Shown in pieces: positions 1 to 6,033 of a DNA stretch of 7,806 nucleotides. The DNA comes from Planctomycetaceae bacterium (lineage in GTDB: Bacteria > Planctomycetota > Planctomycetia > Pirellulales > Thermoguttaceae), in NCBI GenBank assembly GCA_031276415.1, contig JAISNF010000543.1, forward strand, positions 1 to 7,806, in the 5' to 3' direction. Under the pieces are notes generated by a model. It saw nothing but the letters and a program-made list of their open reading frames with translations, did not search any database and was not told where the DNA came from. Each line of letters starts with the position of its first letter. Within the stretch, counting starts at the first letter, position 1. Position numbers and translations under genes: made by a program.

Positions 1-2
1 GA

Positions 3-3000
3 CACGATACACCCGGAACCGGTGCCGATATTATCAAGGGAAAAGTTTCATCGTCAATTTCACATCTTTACGGTGCCCCACGTGTTTGGCTTGAAGGTTA
101 TCACTCCGCCGGATGGGGAATGACTCTCGAAAATCTGACACGGACAACAAATGAAAATTATGCCGTCGGCTGTAATCTGCTTTGCCTGCATGGTCTTTAT
201 TACACAACTTATGGCGGGTTCTGGGAATGGGCTCCGCCGTGTTATCATTTTCGTATGCCTTATTGGCGGCACGCCGGTGTTTGGTTACGTTATTTTGAGC
301 GATTGAGTTTTCTCCTTTCACAAGGAAATCATGTTGCCGATGTTGCTATCGTTTATCCGGTTGAACAGGGAGCCGCCGGTTTTGACTGTGATCATTCAAC
401 GAAGATAGCGTTCGAACTCGGCAGGAAAATTTATCACAGCGGAATTGATTTTGATTTTATTGATGGTCAATCTATCGCTCGATCTTCTATCGGTGAAAAA
501 ACCTTAAATGTTGCCGGAGAATCCTACCGCGTTTTAGTTTTGCCTGCCATGAAGGCTCTCCGATGGGATGCGGTAGAAAAAATTCGTGAATTTCATCGTC
601 ATGGCGGTATCGTTATTGCTTTGGAATGTTTGCCCGAAGCCTCTGACCGGATAGGAGCAAACGATCCTGAATTACAAAAAATCATGCACGAAATTTTTAC
701 CGATGGTAAAGGGATCCTTCTTTCATCGGAAAATATAAACAAAGACCGTTTCATTGGTGAACCTCGCTGTTATGATGGCGGTTTCAAAGGTCATTGGGTT
801 TGGTCGGAAAAACCATCACAGAATGTTATTTTCAAGGCTGTCTGGAATCACGGAAAACATCGTGTGAAGATTCGTTTTCACGCCGACAATGAAGGAACAC
901 TTTTTGTCAATGGTCAACTGGTCGGATCAACTTCCAATTACGAAAAAGGTTGGAACGGAGAAATCGATTTGAACAACGGCGATGTTCTCGTTGTTGAGTG
1001 CCATGACAACGACCTGCCCGGAAAACGAACTGCCGGATTCTTTTTTGCCGCTGTTGCCGATGGTAAAACCGTTTTAAATAGCGAAATGTTTTTATGCTCG
1101 ACAAAAAATGATGCATACAATAATGACAATAATGATCTTTGGCGGAGTTCTGCTTCTTTGGAAACATTCGAAGGCGTTAGCCAACGTTTTGTTCATGAAT
1201 ATCATATTACCGGTGTTCGCGGTCAACTGTTACCTAATCCGATAGATTTTTCGGTAGCGGTAGATAAAATTATTTCGGAAAATTTTGTTCGGGATTTTGA
1301 AGTGGACGGCGGTGCCTGGATTATGCATCGGCGTATCCCGACAAGCGAAGGCAATATTGAAGTGTATTTTGTTCAACATGCCGCAAAAGATGCACGGGCA
1401 ATCTTTCGGGCAAGCGGTGAAGTTCAACTTTGGGACGCATGGAACGGTCAAGCGTCAAAACTCATAGAAGTACAATCTCTTGAAAACGGACGAACCTGTG
1501 TACAATTACCACTTGATGCACAGGAAGGAAGGATTATCGTGTTTTTACCTAACGGGAAATCCGACAGCAAAATTCCTGTTTACCGGCGTTATGCTAATGT
1601 AGAGCATCCGCGTGTGATTGATGGTGAATGGGATTTTGAACTTGTTCCGACATTGGATAACACTTTTGGTGATTTTCGGCTTCCGGTCAAAAAAAATCCG
1701 TTTGATCATTCTTTTATGCTGGGTGCCGAGGCTCGCCGTTTCAAAGTATTTCAAAAGGACACGGGATTTTCCAAATCTGACTTTATTGACCCCGGTTTCG
1801 ATGACTCAATTTATCCGACAATAACTTATGGTTTCGGGAATCAAATGTTTCTCTACAATCTGAAAACTGGAGAAACTGTTCAAGAACTCGAATCGGTTCT
1901 TTTGAAAGGTAATAACCCAATCGTAATAGGTAATGTACAGCGTCAACCGTATAGATTTTCATGGCGTTGGGGAGTTGAGGGGGAGCCGGGTGATCAATAC
2001 GGTTATCATGGATTAAAAAAAATCGTTTCTGATGATTTTCTTATTGTACCGGAAGGGATAAGTTATTTTACCGCTTTCATTTTTATAGAAAAAACTACGC
2101 CTGTTTTTCTGGAACAACCCGATGGTTCGGTTCCCGGAACAACAGTTCCATCTGCAATTTGGATTGACGGACATAAAATAGGGCAGGAAACCGAATTAAC
2201 TAACGGTATTCATCATATTGTTGTCAAGTTCACAAAGTCGGGACGATCACATGTTGTTTTTAGTATTAACCGTGAAACCGAACCGTCGAACCGAACTCCG
2301 CTTGCTATGAAATGGTTTGACCGAAAAACAATTTTACGTTACAAACCGGTCTCAACGGAAAACAATGAACAATGGTTTCGTTTTACTGCTCCGCCCGGAT
2401 TGTCGGCAATCGCTTTGAATCCGGTTGGTAATGGAAGCGTGTTTGTTCACGGAAAAGAAATTCAATCATTCAAAAATCCCGATGGACAACTGATTTGTAT
2501 CAATATTCCGTCTAATATTCGGCGCAGTGATTCTGCAACGATAACGATCCGAATGACTGAAGTTCCCTGGGGTTTTAACGATGGTGAAGTATTTTCCGAA
2601 CCGATTTTTTTACGCTGTGAAAGAGGAACAAGTTTATTGGGTGATTGGTCGAAACTAGGAGTTCTCGAAACGTATAGTGGCGGAGTCCGTTATCGTAAAA
2701 CCGTTCATTTCGATGAAAATGAACTAAAAGAATTGAAATCAATAAACGGACGATATATTTTGGATATTGGTCAGGTGATTGCGTCATGTGAGGTTCGTGT
2801 GAATGGTTCTTTAGCGGCAGTTTTAACGTCAAATCCATGGCGGTGTGATATTACAAAATTAGTTGTTCCCAATGAAAATGTGATAGAAATTCTGGTCATG
2901 AGTACCTTAGCGAACCATTACCAAACAATCCCGTCTCAATATCGAGGTGATCCGAAAGCCGGACTTATTGGACCTGTCCGATTGTTAAAAGAAACAGTAA

Positions 3001-3008
3001 TTTTCTGA
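3..3008 (+). CDS. GH106-type (alpha-L-rhamnosidase-like) glycoside hydrolase, 5' end outside window
   Basis: The frame is open from the left edge (first full codon at base 3) to TGA at 3006-3008, giving 1001 visible residues. The ATG at 120 is internal, because conserved family sequence lies before it, and no N-terminus or signal peptide can be judged. Residues 15-100 (VSSSISHLYG, WLEGYHSAGWG, LHGLYYTTYGGFWEWAPP, RLSFLLSQG) look like the end of the catalytic barrel of large GH106-related enzymes; Glu31 is a candidate active-site acid, by position only. Residues about 105-240 resemble the Rossmann-like segment that follows (DVAIVYPVEQ, YRVLVLPAMKAL, GGIVIAL). About 265-365 is a beta-rich stretch (TLFVNGQLVGS, VLVVECHDND), probably an inserted carbohydrate-binding module. 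Then come TLDNTFGDFRLP and GAEARRF (about 550-580) and a C-terminal beta-sandwich ending in STLANHY and GLIGPVRL. Likely substrate: rhamnosides of plant or algal polysaccharide, inferred from family. The family is fairly sure; the substrate is not. Confidence 0.85.
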   Translation, partial: HDTPGTGADIIKGKVSSSISHLYGAPRVWLEGYHSAGWGMTLENLTRTTNENYAVGCNLLCLHGLYYTTYGGFWEWAPPCYHFRMPYWRHAGVWLRYFERLSFLLSQGNHVADVAIVYPVEQGAAGFDCDHSTKIAFELGRKIYHSGIDFDFIDGQSIARSSIGEKTLNVAGESYRVLVLPAMKALRWDAVEKIREFHRHGGIVIALECLPEASDRIGANDPELQKIMHEIFTDGKGILLSSENINKDRFIGEPRCYDGGFKGHWVWSEKPSQNVIFKAVWNHGKHRVKIRFHADNEGTLFVNGQLVGSTSNYEKGWNGEIDLNNGDVLVVECHDNDLPGKRTAGFFFAAVADGKTVLNSEMFLCSTKNDAYNNDNNDLWRSSASLETFEGVSQRFVHEYHITGVRGQLLPNPIDFSVAVDKIISENFVRDFEVDGGAWIMHRRIPTSEGNIEVYFVQHAAKDARAIFRASGEVQLWDAWNGQASKLIEVQSLENGRTCVQLPLDAQEGRIIVFLPNGKSDSKIPVYRRYANVEHPRVIDGEWDFELVPTLDNTFGDFRLPVKKNPFDHSFMLGAEARRFKVFQKDTGFSKSDFIDPGFDDSIYPTITYGFGNQMFLYNLKTGETVQELESVLLKGNNPIVIGNVQRQPYRFSWRWGVEGEPGDQYGYHGLKKIVSDDFLIVPEGISYFTAFIFIEKTTPVFLEQPDGSVPGTTVPSAIWIDGHKIGQETELTNGIHHIVVKFTKSGRSHVVFSINRETEPSNRTPLAMKWFDRKTILRYKPVSTENNEQWFRFTAPPGLSAIALNPVGNGSVFVHGKEIQSFKNPDGQLICINIPSNIRRSDSATITIRMTEVPWGFNDGEVFSEPIFLRCERGTSLLGDWSKLGVLETYSGGVRYRKTVHFDENELKELKSINGRYILDIGQVIASCEVRVNGSLAAVLTSNPWRCDITKLVVPNENVIEILVMSTLANHYQTIPSQYRGDPKAGLIGPVRLLKETVIF

Positions 3009-3009
3009 C

Positions 3010-3026
3010 CATATCATGTTGATATG
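3010..3026. terminator. Stem-loop immediately after the hydrolase stop codon
   Basis: CATATCA and TGATATG form a perfect 7-bp inverted repeat around a TGT loop, beginning one base after the TGA stop. It is followed by ATCTTGTGG, not a T-run, so it is not a classical intrinsic terminator. It could stabilise the 3' end of the mRNA or mark a factor-dependent end. Confidence 0.35.
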
Positions 3027-3050
3027 ATCTTGTGGCGAAAATTACGGAAG

Positions 3051-3079
3051 ATTAGGGATTAGGGAACTAGGAGTTTAGG
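3051..3079. repeat. Short degenerate TTAGGG-like direct repeats
   Basis: ATTAGGG occurs twice head to tail (3051-3057, 3058-3064), followed by the degenerate units AACTAGG and AGTTTAGG. Another TTAGGG stands alone at 7781-7786. This looks like a dispersed intergenic repeat; no gene is visible between 3009 and 3392. Confidence 0.5.
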
Positions 3080-3173
3080 AACACTCTCATGTTTGACAAT
3101 TTCGGTTTTCGTTTTGGGGCAAGATCAAAGAGGTTTTGATGGGATCAACAGAAATTACAGGATTTTTAATATA

Positions 3174-3270
3174 GGCAACTTCTAAAAACTACTTTTTTAA
3201 GACGAAAAATATTTATAAGTCCTTATTTTTAAGGATGTGATTTTTTAAAACAATGTTTTTAGAAGTTCCC
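3174..3270. mobile_element. MITE-like element with 13-bp perfect terminal inverted repeats
   Basis: AACTTCTAAAAAC at 3177-3189 is exactly inverted as GTTTTTAGAAGTT at 3255-3267. The match continues outward as GGC versus GGG, giving ends GG(C/G)AACTTC. The 97-bp element is AT-rich, has no reading frame, and holds an inner hairpin (TCCTTA 3220-3225, TAAGGA 3230-3235, TTTT loop). The left flank ends in ATATA and the right flank begins TTATGA; a TA target duplication is possible but not clean. Size, non-coding content and paired ends fit a miniature inverted-repeat element. A structured RNA or bidirectional terminator is the alternative. Confidence 0.55.
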
Positions 3271-3292
3271 TTATGATAACTTGTTAAACGAA

Positions 3293-3370
3293 TCTCTGTG
3301 AACGGGTACAAATTATCTGTGTCTATCTGCGTAATCTGCGGACAAGTTTTTTTTCTCTGTGAACTCTGTG
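3293..3370. repeat. Cluster of TCTGTG / ATCTGCG words
   Basis: The segment contains CTCTGTGAAC at both ends, ATCTGTGTCT, and two adjacent ATCTGCG heptads (3325-3331, 3334-3340) followed by GACAAG. The 22 bases at 3324-3345 recur in inverse orientation at 7554-7575 with one mismatch. This is a short member of the repeat family that fills 7526-7740. Confidence 0.65.
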
Positions 3371-3407
3371 ATTAAATAAAACATCAGTTACTTTATGTGA
3401 TACTGAT
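3371..3407 (-). terminator. Weak candidate terminator overlapping the end of floA
   Basis: On the minus strand ATCAGT (3402-3407) can pair with ACTGAT (3383-3388) across a 13-base loop that contains the floA stop codon. GTTTTATTTAAT follows at 3382-3371. The stem has only 6 bp and is AT-rich, so termination would be inefficient. Confidence 0.35.
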
Positions 3408-4367
3408 ATTTGGTTTTCGGAATGCTTCGGCGAGGGAACGTGGAACGGTTGCTTCGGCTTCAATAACATGGGCGCGATTTTCCGCCACTTTCGCTTTCAT
3501 TTCCTGTTCTTGCGCCAATGCCTGCGCACGGCGTTCTTCGGCTTTGGCACGGGCAACTCGCGTATCCGCTTCCGCCTGATCCGCCTGAAGTCTCGCCCCA
3601 ATGTTTTGACCAACATCAATGTCCGCAATATCAATCGACACAATACGAAACGCCGTTTGTGAATCAAGTCCACGCGCAATCACCGCTTTTGAAATACTGT
3701 CTGGATTTTCCATCACCTCAAAATGCGTGTTGGCAGAACCTATTGCCGTAATAATTCCTTCGCCGACACGAGCAATTATTGTTTCCTCTGTTGCGCCGCC
3801 GATGAGTTGTTCAAGATTGGTTCGCACAGTAACCTGAGCACGAACACAAAGTTCGACACCATTTTTAGCAATAGCACTTAATGTAGAACGATCCGATTTC
3901 CGAACATCAGGACAAACAATCACCTTAGGATTCACACAAGTCCGCACCGCATCCAACACGTCTCGCCCCGCAAGATCAATAGCCGCCGCTTGATCAAAAT
4001 TAAGATCAAGAGACGCCCGATGAGCCGCAATCAACGCCCGAATCACATTGGGAACATTGCCGCCCGCAAGATAATGCGCAACAAGACGACGTGTGGTAAT
4101 TCCCATCGGTCCCGAAATCGGTAAACCGGATTGCTTTGCCATAATCTTCGCCTGAACAATAACCCGCGAACGAATTTTCATCAGACTCATACTAATCAAA
4201 CTCATCATACTCACTTGCGCACGCGACATAAACGCCTGAAACCAAAGTGAACCGTAAAAGAAAAATGAAAGACCCAAAATAATCAGAAACAATCCGCCCA
4301 AAATAATCGATCCAATAATAAGAATCTGTTGAAACGGCGGAAGTTGTGCAAAAAAAATAAACGTCAT
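3393..4367 (-). CDS. floA: Flotillin-like protein FloA (SPFH/UPF0365 family)
   Basis: The product is a 324-residue membrane-anchored scaffold of the bacterial flotillin family, which organises fluid membrane microdomains. Residues about 15-37 (ILIIGSIILGG through LSFFFY) form one hydrophobic hairpin-like segment. An SPFH-like region covers about 40-240, with family blocks GNVPNVIRALIAAHRA, AAAIDLAGRDVL and ARVGEGIITAIGSA. The last 65 residues are the Ala/Glu-rich coiled coil typical of FloA (AEADTRVARAKAEERRAQAL, EQEMKAKVAENRAHVIEAEA) ending in LAEAFRKPNISIT. I chose ATG 4367-4365 because it begins MTFIFFAQLPPFQQ just before the membrane segment, as in relatives. A TTG 40 codons upstream adds unconserved sequence and overlaps the stop of the preceding gene. 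No Shine-Dalgarno sequence precedes the ATG. The usual NfeD partner gene is not adjacent. Confidence 0.92.
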   Translation of the reverse strand: MTFIFFAQLPPFQQILIIGSIILGGLFLIILGLSFFFYGSLWFQAFMSRAQVSMMSLISMSLMKIRSRVIVQAKIMAKQSGLPISGPMGITTRRLVAHYLAGGNVPNVIRALIAAHRASLDLNFDQAAAIDLAGRDVLDAVRTCVNPKVIVCPDVRKSDRSTLSAIAKNGVELCVRAQVTVRTNLEQLIGGATEETIIARVGEGIITAIGSANTHFEVMENPDSISKAVIARGLDSQTAFRIVSIDIADIDVGQNIGARLQADQAEADTRVARAKAEERRAQALAQEQEMKAKVAENRAHVIEAEATVPRSLAEAFRKPNISIT

Positions 4368-4403
4368 TGTTTTTATTAAGCCAATTCTATTGGCAAATGT
4401 AAA
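4367..4403 (-). promoter_or_regulatory. Candidate promoter for a leaderless floA transcript
   Basis: On the minus strand TTTACA (4403-4398) and CTTAAT (4380-4375) are separated by exactly 17 bp, and a TGG extended -10 precedes the second box. Only seven bases (AAAAACA) lie between the -10 and ATG, so transcription would start at or next to the start codon. That agrees with the missing Shine-Dalgarno sequence. The boxes match consensus 5/6 and 4/6. AT-rich DNA gives such matches by chance. Confidence 0.35.
4380..4394. promoter_or_regulatory. Perfect palindrome in the candidate floA promoter (possible operator)
   Basis: GCCAATTCTATTGGC is a 6+3+6 perfect inverted repeat. It fills most of the spacer of the proposed floA promoter, where a bound regulator would block RNA polymerase. 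As RNA it would make a tight 3-base-loop hairpin 12 bases before the ATG. Confidence 0.4.
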
Positions 4404-4438
4404 AGTGTAATTTGTAAAAAGTGATTGTAAAAGTGTAA
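4398..4438. repeat. Three tandem TGTAAAAGTG repeats upstream of floA
   Basis: TGTAAAAGTGTAA is present exactly at 4398-4410 and 4426-4438. A variant, TGTAAAAAGTGA, lies between them at 4413-4424. The repeat starts are 15 and 13 bp apart. The first unit contains the complement of the proposed -35 box, so the array could be a binding site or simple tandem duplication. Confidence 0.55.
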
Positions 4439-4483
4439 ATTGTGAAATATTATCGTAATCAAAAAAAACTTCGGCAAAGTCTT

Positions 4484-4741
4484 TCAACGATGCGCAAGAT
4501 TTTGTTCAAATTCCGCCAATGATTTACAGGTTATTGCCAGTTCTAAAAGTGAATCCAAGGCAATGGGGTCTTTGTATGAATTGACGGCACGCGAAATTGA
4601 ACGCGGCACTTTTTTAAAACGTATATTTAATATTTTTAGTATATTCAAAATACCACGTTTAATTTCGCCTTCTCTTTCGTATTTTCTTTCGCCGGCTTTT
4701 ATACCTTTAATGTACCATTCTTCCAATGTTGACCTACACAT
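4484..4741 (-). CDS. Stand-alone duplicate of the Rpn C-terminal domain (possible antitoxin-like small protein)
   Basis: This gene encodes 85 residues matching the end of the neighbouring Rpn nuclease: after the charged repeat, 48 of 57 residues are identical by eye (FKKVP, SISRAVNSYKDPI, LDSLLELA, CKSLAEFE, LAHR). It has no catalytic part. ATG 4741-4739 has GGAG seven bases upstream, and an in-frame TAA lies seven codons before it, so no longer version exists. It arose by tandem duplication of the long gene's 3' end. A net 2-base loss next to the start put the former upstream frame into TAG, while the small frame and its ribosome site stayed intact. By analogy with intragenic RpnS antitoxins of enterobacterial Rpn genes it might bind and restrain the nuclease. 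A decaying, untranslated duplicate is the alternative. Confidence 0.6.
   Translation of the reverse strand: MCRSTLEEWYIKGIKAGERKYEREGEIKRGILNILKILNIRFKKVPRSISRAVNSYKDPIALDSLLELAITCKSLAEFEQNLAHR
4658..4705 (-). repeat. Four degenerate 12-bp coding repeats in the short copy
   Basis: Units at 4658, 4670, 4682 and 4694 encode AGER-KYER-EGEIK-type charged tetrads. They are the counterpart of the seven-unit array in the long gene. Confidence 0.7.
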
Positions 4742-4747
4742 TTTTTG

Positions 4748-4752
4748 TCTCC
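4748..4752 (-). promoter_or_regulatory. Ribosome binding site of the small Rpn C-terminal gene
   Basis: GGAGA on the minus strand, six bases (CAAAAA) before ATG 4741-4739. It descends from the GGAGG at 5114-5118 in the long gene and remains usable despite the 2-base loss beside it. Confidence 0.6.
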
Positions 4753-4811
4753 GTTTTGTTTAAAATTTTTGAAGCTGTTTTGAATGGGATTTTGCTTATC
4801 TAAAAAATATC

Positions 4812-5105
4812 TCAACGATGCGCAAGGTCTTTTTCAAATTCCGCCAATGATTTACAGGTCATTGCCAGCTCTAAAAGTGAATCCAAGACAATGGGGTCTT
4901 TGTATGAATTGACGGCACGCGAAATTGATTGTGGCACTTTTTTGAAACGCATATTAAGTATTTTAAGTACAACTAAAATACTGCGTTTAATTTCGCCTTT
5001 AATTTCACCTTTTTTTTCGCCTCTTTTTTCACCTCTTTTCTCGCCTTTAATTTCGCCTTCCTTTGCACCTTGAATGTACCATTCTTCCAATGTTGATATG
5101 ACCAT
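4812..5105 (-). CDS. Candidate intragenic small protein: Rpn C-terminal domain from an internal start
   Basis: Inside the long Rpn gene and in the same frame, ATG 5105-5103 (residue Met260) is preceded by a strong GGAGG with an 8-base spacer. Translation from here gives about 97 residues: STLEEWYIQGAKEG, a GE(I/K)(K/R) repeat, then a helical C-terminus ending in LAEFEKDLAHR. In enterobacterial Rpn genes the equivalent small form is made from an intragenic start and blocks the toxic full-length nuclease. The sequence shows the start signal and frame; the antitoxin role is inferred. The adjacent duplicate uses the corresponding ATG, which is independent support that this start is real. Confidence 0.55.
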   Translation of the reverse strand: MVISTLEEWYIQGAKEGEIKGEKRGEKRGEKKGEIKGEIKRSILVVLKILNMRFKKVPQSISRAVNSYKDPIVLDSLLELAMTCKSLAEFEKDLAHR

Positions 5106-5882
5106 TTTTTTAGCCTCCGTTTTGTTTAAAATTTTTGAAACTGTTTTAATTGCTGCATCCTTATCGGATTTTGTTGTTGCCAAAAAATGACGTGTTAATG
5201 AATTTGCCCAACCGTAACATCTTGGATCGTTTTTGACGGGAACAAGATGTTTAATGATACGATCAAAACTTTCCGCTAAATCGCCCGAAGAGTATGATTG
5301 TAACGCATCAAAAAGCGCAATCAATGCCGGATGTCCTTGTAATTTTTCGCGGCGAATTTTTGACAGATTAACCAGAATGACCGGAAACCATAGTATGTAT
5401 CTATTCACTTCCGGCGGTACAGCGATTAAATCTTTTATCTGTAACAACTCATCCCATGAAATATCGCCGTGATACAGTACAACCACAAGCGGGTAAGGAA
5501 ACATCCCGTCTTCGGTGAGTGCATTTTGCGGATCAGCCGCACATTCTTCATAAAATTCCACAATTTTACGTAAACAATCAAAAGAAAATAATCGGATTTT
5601 TTTTGATTGATGTTCAAAAAATAGGAACACTTTGGAGAGAGCACCGTTTTTGAATCTTGTGGAAAAACGTAAATCGCCGATTACTTCTTGCAACGTATAG
5701 TCTATTGTAACCGGAGATTCACATCGCAACTCACCAAGATTAAGCAACCGAACAATCCCGGTATTGTCATAATGTTCCAGCATGCTCGCCATTAACTCAT
5801 TGTCAATAAGAAAACGCCGCGTCAACAAATCATGCGGGTGAACAATTTCAAGTTCTGCCGGTGATTTAAAAAATACCATCAT
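4812..5882 (-). CDS. Rpn-family PD-(D/E)XK nuclease / YhgA-like putative transposase
   Basis: The predicted 356-residue protein has the layout of the Rpn (recombination-promoting nuclease, YhgA-like, Transposase_31) family. The N-terminus carries PHDLLTRRFL (His17-Asp18), then IGDLRF with Asp70 and FLFFEHQS with Glu90 and Gln92, which together make the D...ExQ active-site pattern of this nuclease fold. A mixed alpha/beta region follows to about residue 250, then a hinge of charged tetrads (about 272-300) and a helical C-terminal domain. ATG 5882-5880 follows AAGGA by six bases; a second ATG is next in line. Family members cut DNA, promote RecA-independent recombination and some defend against phage; many genomes carry several. 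All visible catalytic residues are present, so it looks intact. The 151-bp gap to ahcY and its own ribosome site suggest independent or read-through expression. Confidence 0.88.
   Translation of the reverse strand: MMVFFKSPAELEIVHPHDLLTRRFLIDNELMASMLEHYDNTGIVRLLNLGELRCESPVTIDYTLQEVIGDLRFSTRFKNGALSKVFLFFEHQSKKIRLFSFDCLRKIVEFYEECAADPQNALTEDGMFPYPLVVVLYHGDISWDELLQIKDLIAVPPEVNRYILWFPVILVNLSKIRREKLQGHPALIALFDALQSYSSGDLAESFDRIIKHLVPVKNDPRCYGWANSLTRHFLATTKSDKDAAIKTVSKILNKTEAKKMVISTLEEWYIQGAKEGEIKGEKRGEKRGEKKGEIKGEIKRSILVVLKILNMRFKKVPQSISRAVNSYKDPIVLDSLLELAMTCKSLAEFEKDLAHR
4986..5069 (-). repeat. Seven-unit 12-bp coding minisatellite in the Rpn gene
   Basis: Seven consecutive 12-bp units (4986, 4998, 5010, 5022, 5034, 5046, 5058), for example TTTAATTTCGCC and TCTTTTTTCACC, encode Gly-Glu-(Ile/Lys)-(Lys/Arg) tetrads. 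The unit length keeps the frame whatever the copy number, so slippage only changes linker length between the nuclease and the C-terminal domain. Confidence 0.85.
5114..5118 (-). promoter_or_regulatory. Internal Shine-Dalgarno sequence within the Rpn gene
   Basis: GGAGG on the minus strand, eight bases (CTAAAAAA) before in-frame ATG 5105-5103. It is a closer match to the anti-Shine-Dalgarno sequence than the AAGGA used by the full-length gene at 5889-5893. Confidence 0.55.
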
Positions 5883-6033
5883 GAAAAATCCTTATTACGA
5901 AATTCAATTATTGAAAAAATTTACAACGAATAGACTTTTTACTGACTTTTTACTTGATATTCGTGTTTTATATCAATTGATTGGGGTTTTATGCTGACTG
6001 ATTGGAAATTACCAACTGATTTTCTATTTGGTT
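5883..6033 (-). other. Intergenic region between ahcY and the Rpn gene
   Basis: No gene is seen here. AAGGA at 5889-5893 is the ribosome site of the Rpn gene. GACTTTTTACT occurs twice head to tail at 5933-5943 and 5944-5954, one helical turn apart. TTGATAT (5954-5960) and ATATCAA (5970-5976) make a 7-bp hairpin with a 9-base loop. No T-run follows it on either strand, so I do not call it a terminator. I found no convincing -35/-10 pair. Confidence 0.55.

Larger units (their letters stand above)
4484..4800 (-). repeat. Tandem duplication, copy A (317 bp, diverged)
   Basis: Runs from the shared stop-codon end (TCAACGATGCGCAAG at 4484) to CTTATC at 4795-4800, and matches copy B at 4812-5165. 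Over the first 174 bases I count about 20 mismatches. The 37-bp length difference is explained by three missing 12-bp units (36), a 2-base loss near the internal start and a 1-base gain near the distal end. Eleven bases (4801-4811) separate the copies. Confidence 0.85.
4812..5165 (-). repeat. Tandem duplication, copy B (354 bp, inside the Rpn gene)
   Basis: This is the presumed parental copy: the 3' third of the long Rpn gene, from its stop codon to CTTATC at 5160-5165. It aligns with copy A along its whole length, apart from the 12-bp repeat number and two small indels. Confidence 0.85.

Noticed and set aside
120..122. ATG at 120 as the hydrolase start
   Set aside because: Family sequence (VSSSISHLYG, WLEGYHSAGWG) continues in frame upstream to the window edge, so this ATG is internal.
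907..1167. Minus-strand open frames inside the hydrolase gene (also 1230-1451, 1545-1754, 2575-2838)
   Set aside because: They are shadows of the hydrolase frame, with no ribosome site or family resemblance.
3051..3079. Telomere-type repeat
   Set aside because: There are only two exact ATTAGGG units inside a bacterial intergenic region, with no chromosome end.
4365..4487. TTG at 4487 as the floA start, overlapping the stop of the small Rpn gene
   Set aside because: It would add 40 residues with no family resemblance, has no Shine-Dalgarno sequence, and would run through the tandem repeats and palindrome upstream of the better ATG.
5954..5976. Intrinsic terminator of ahcY
   Set aside because: The 7-bp AT-rich hairpin is not followed by a T-run on either strand.
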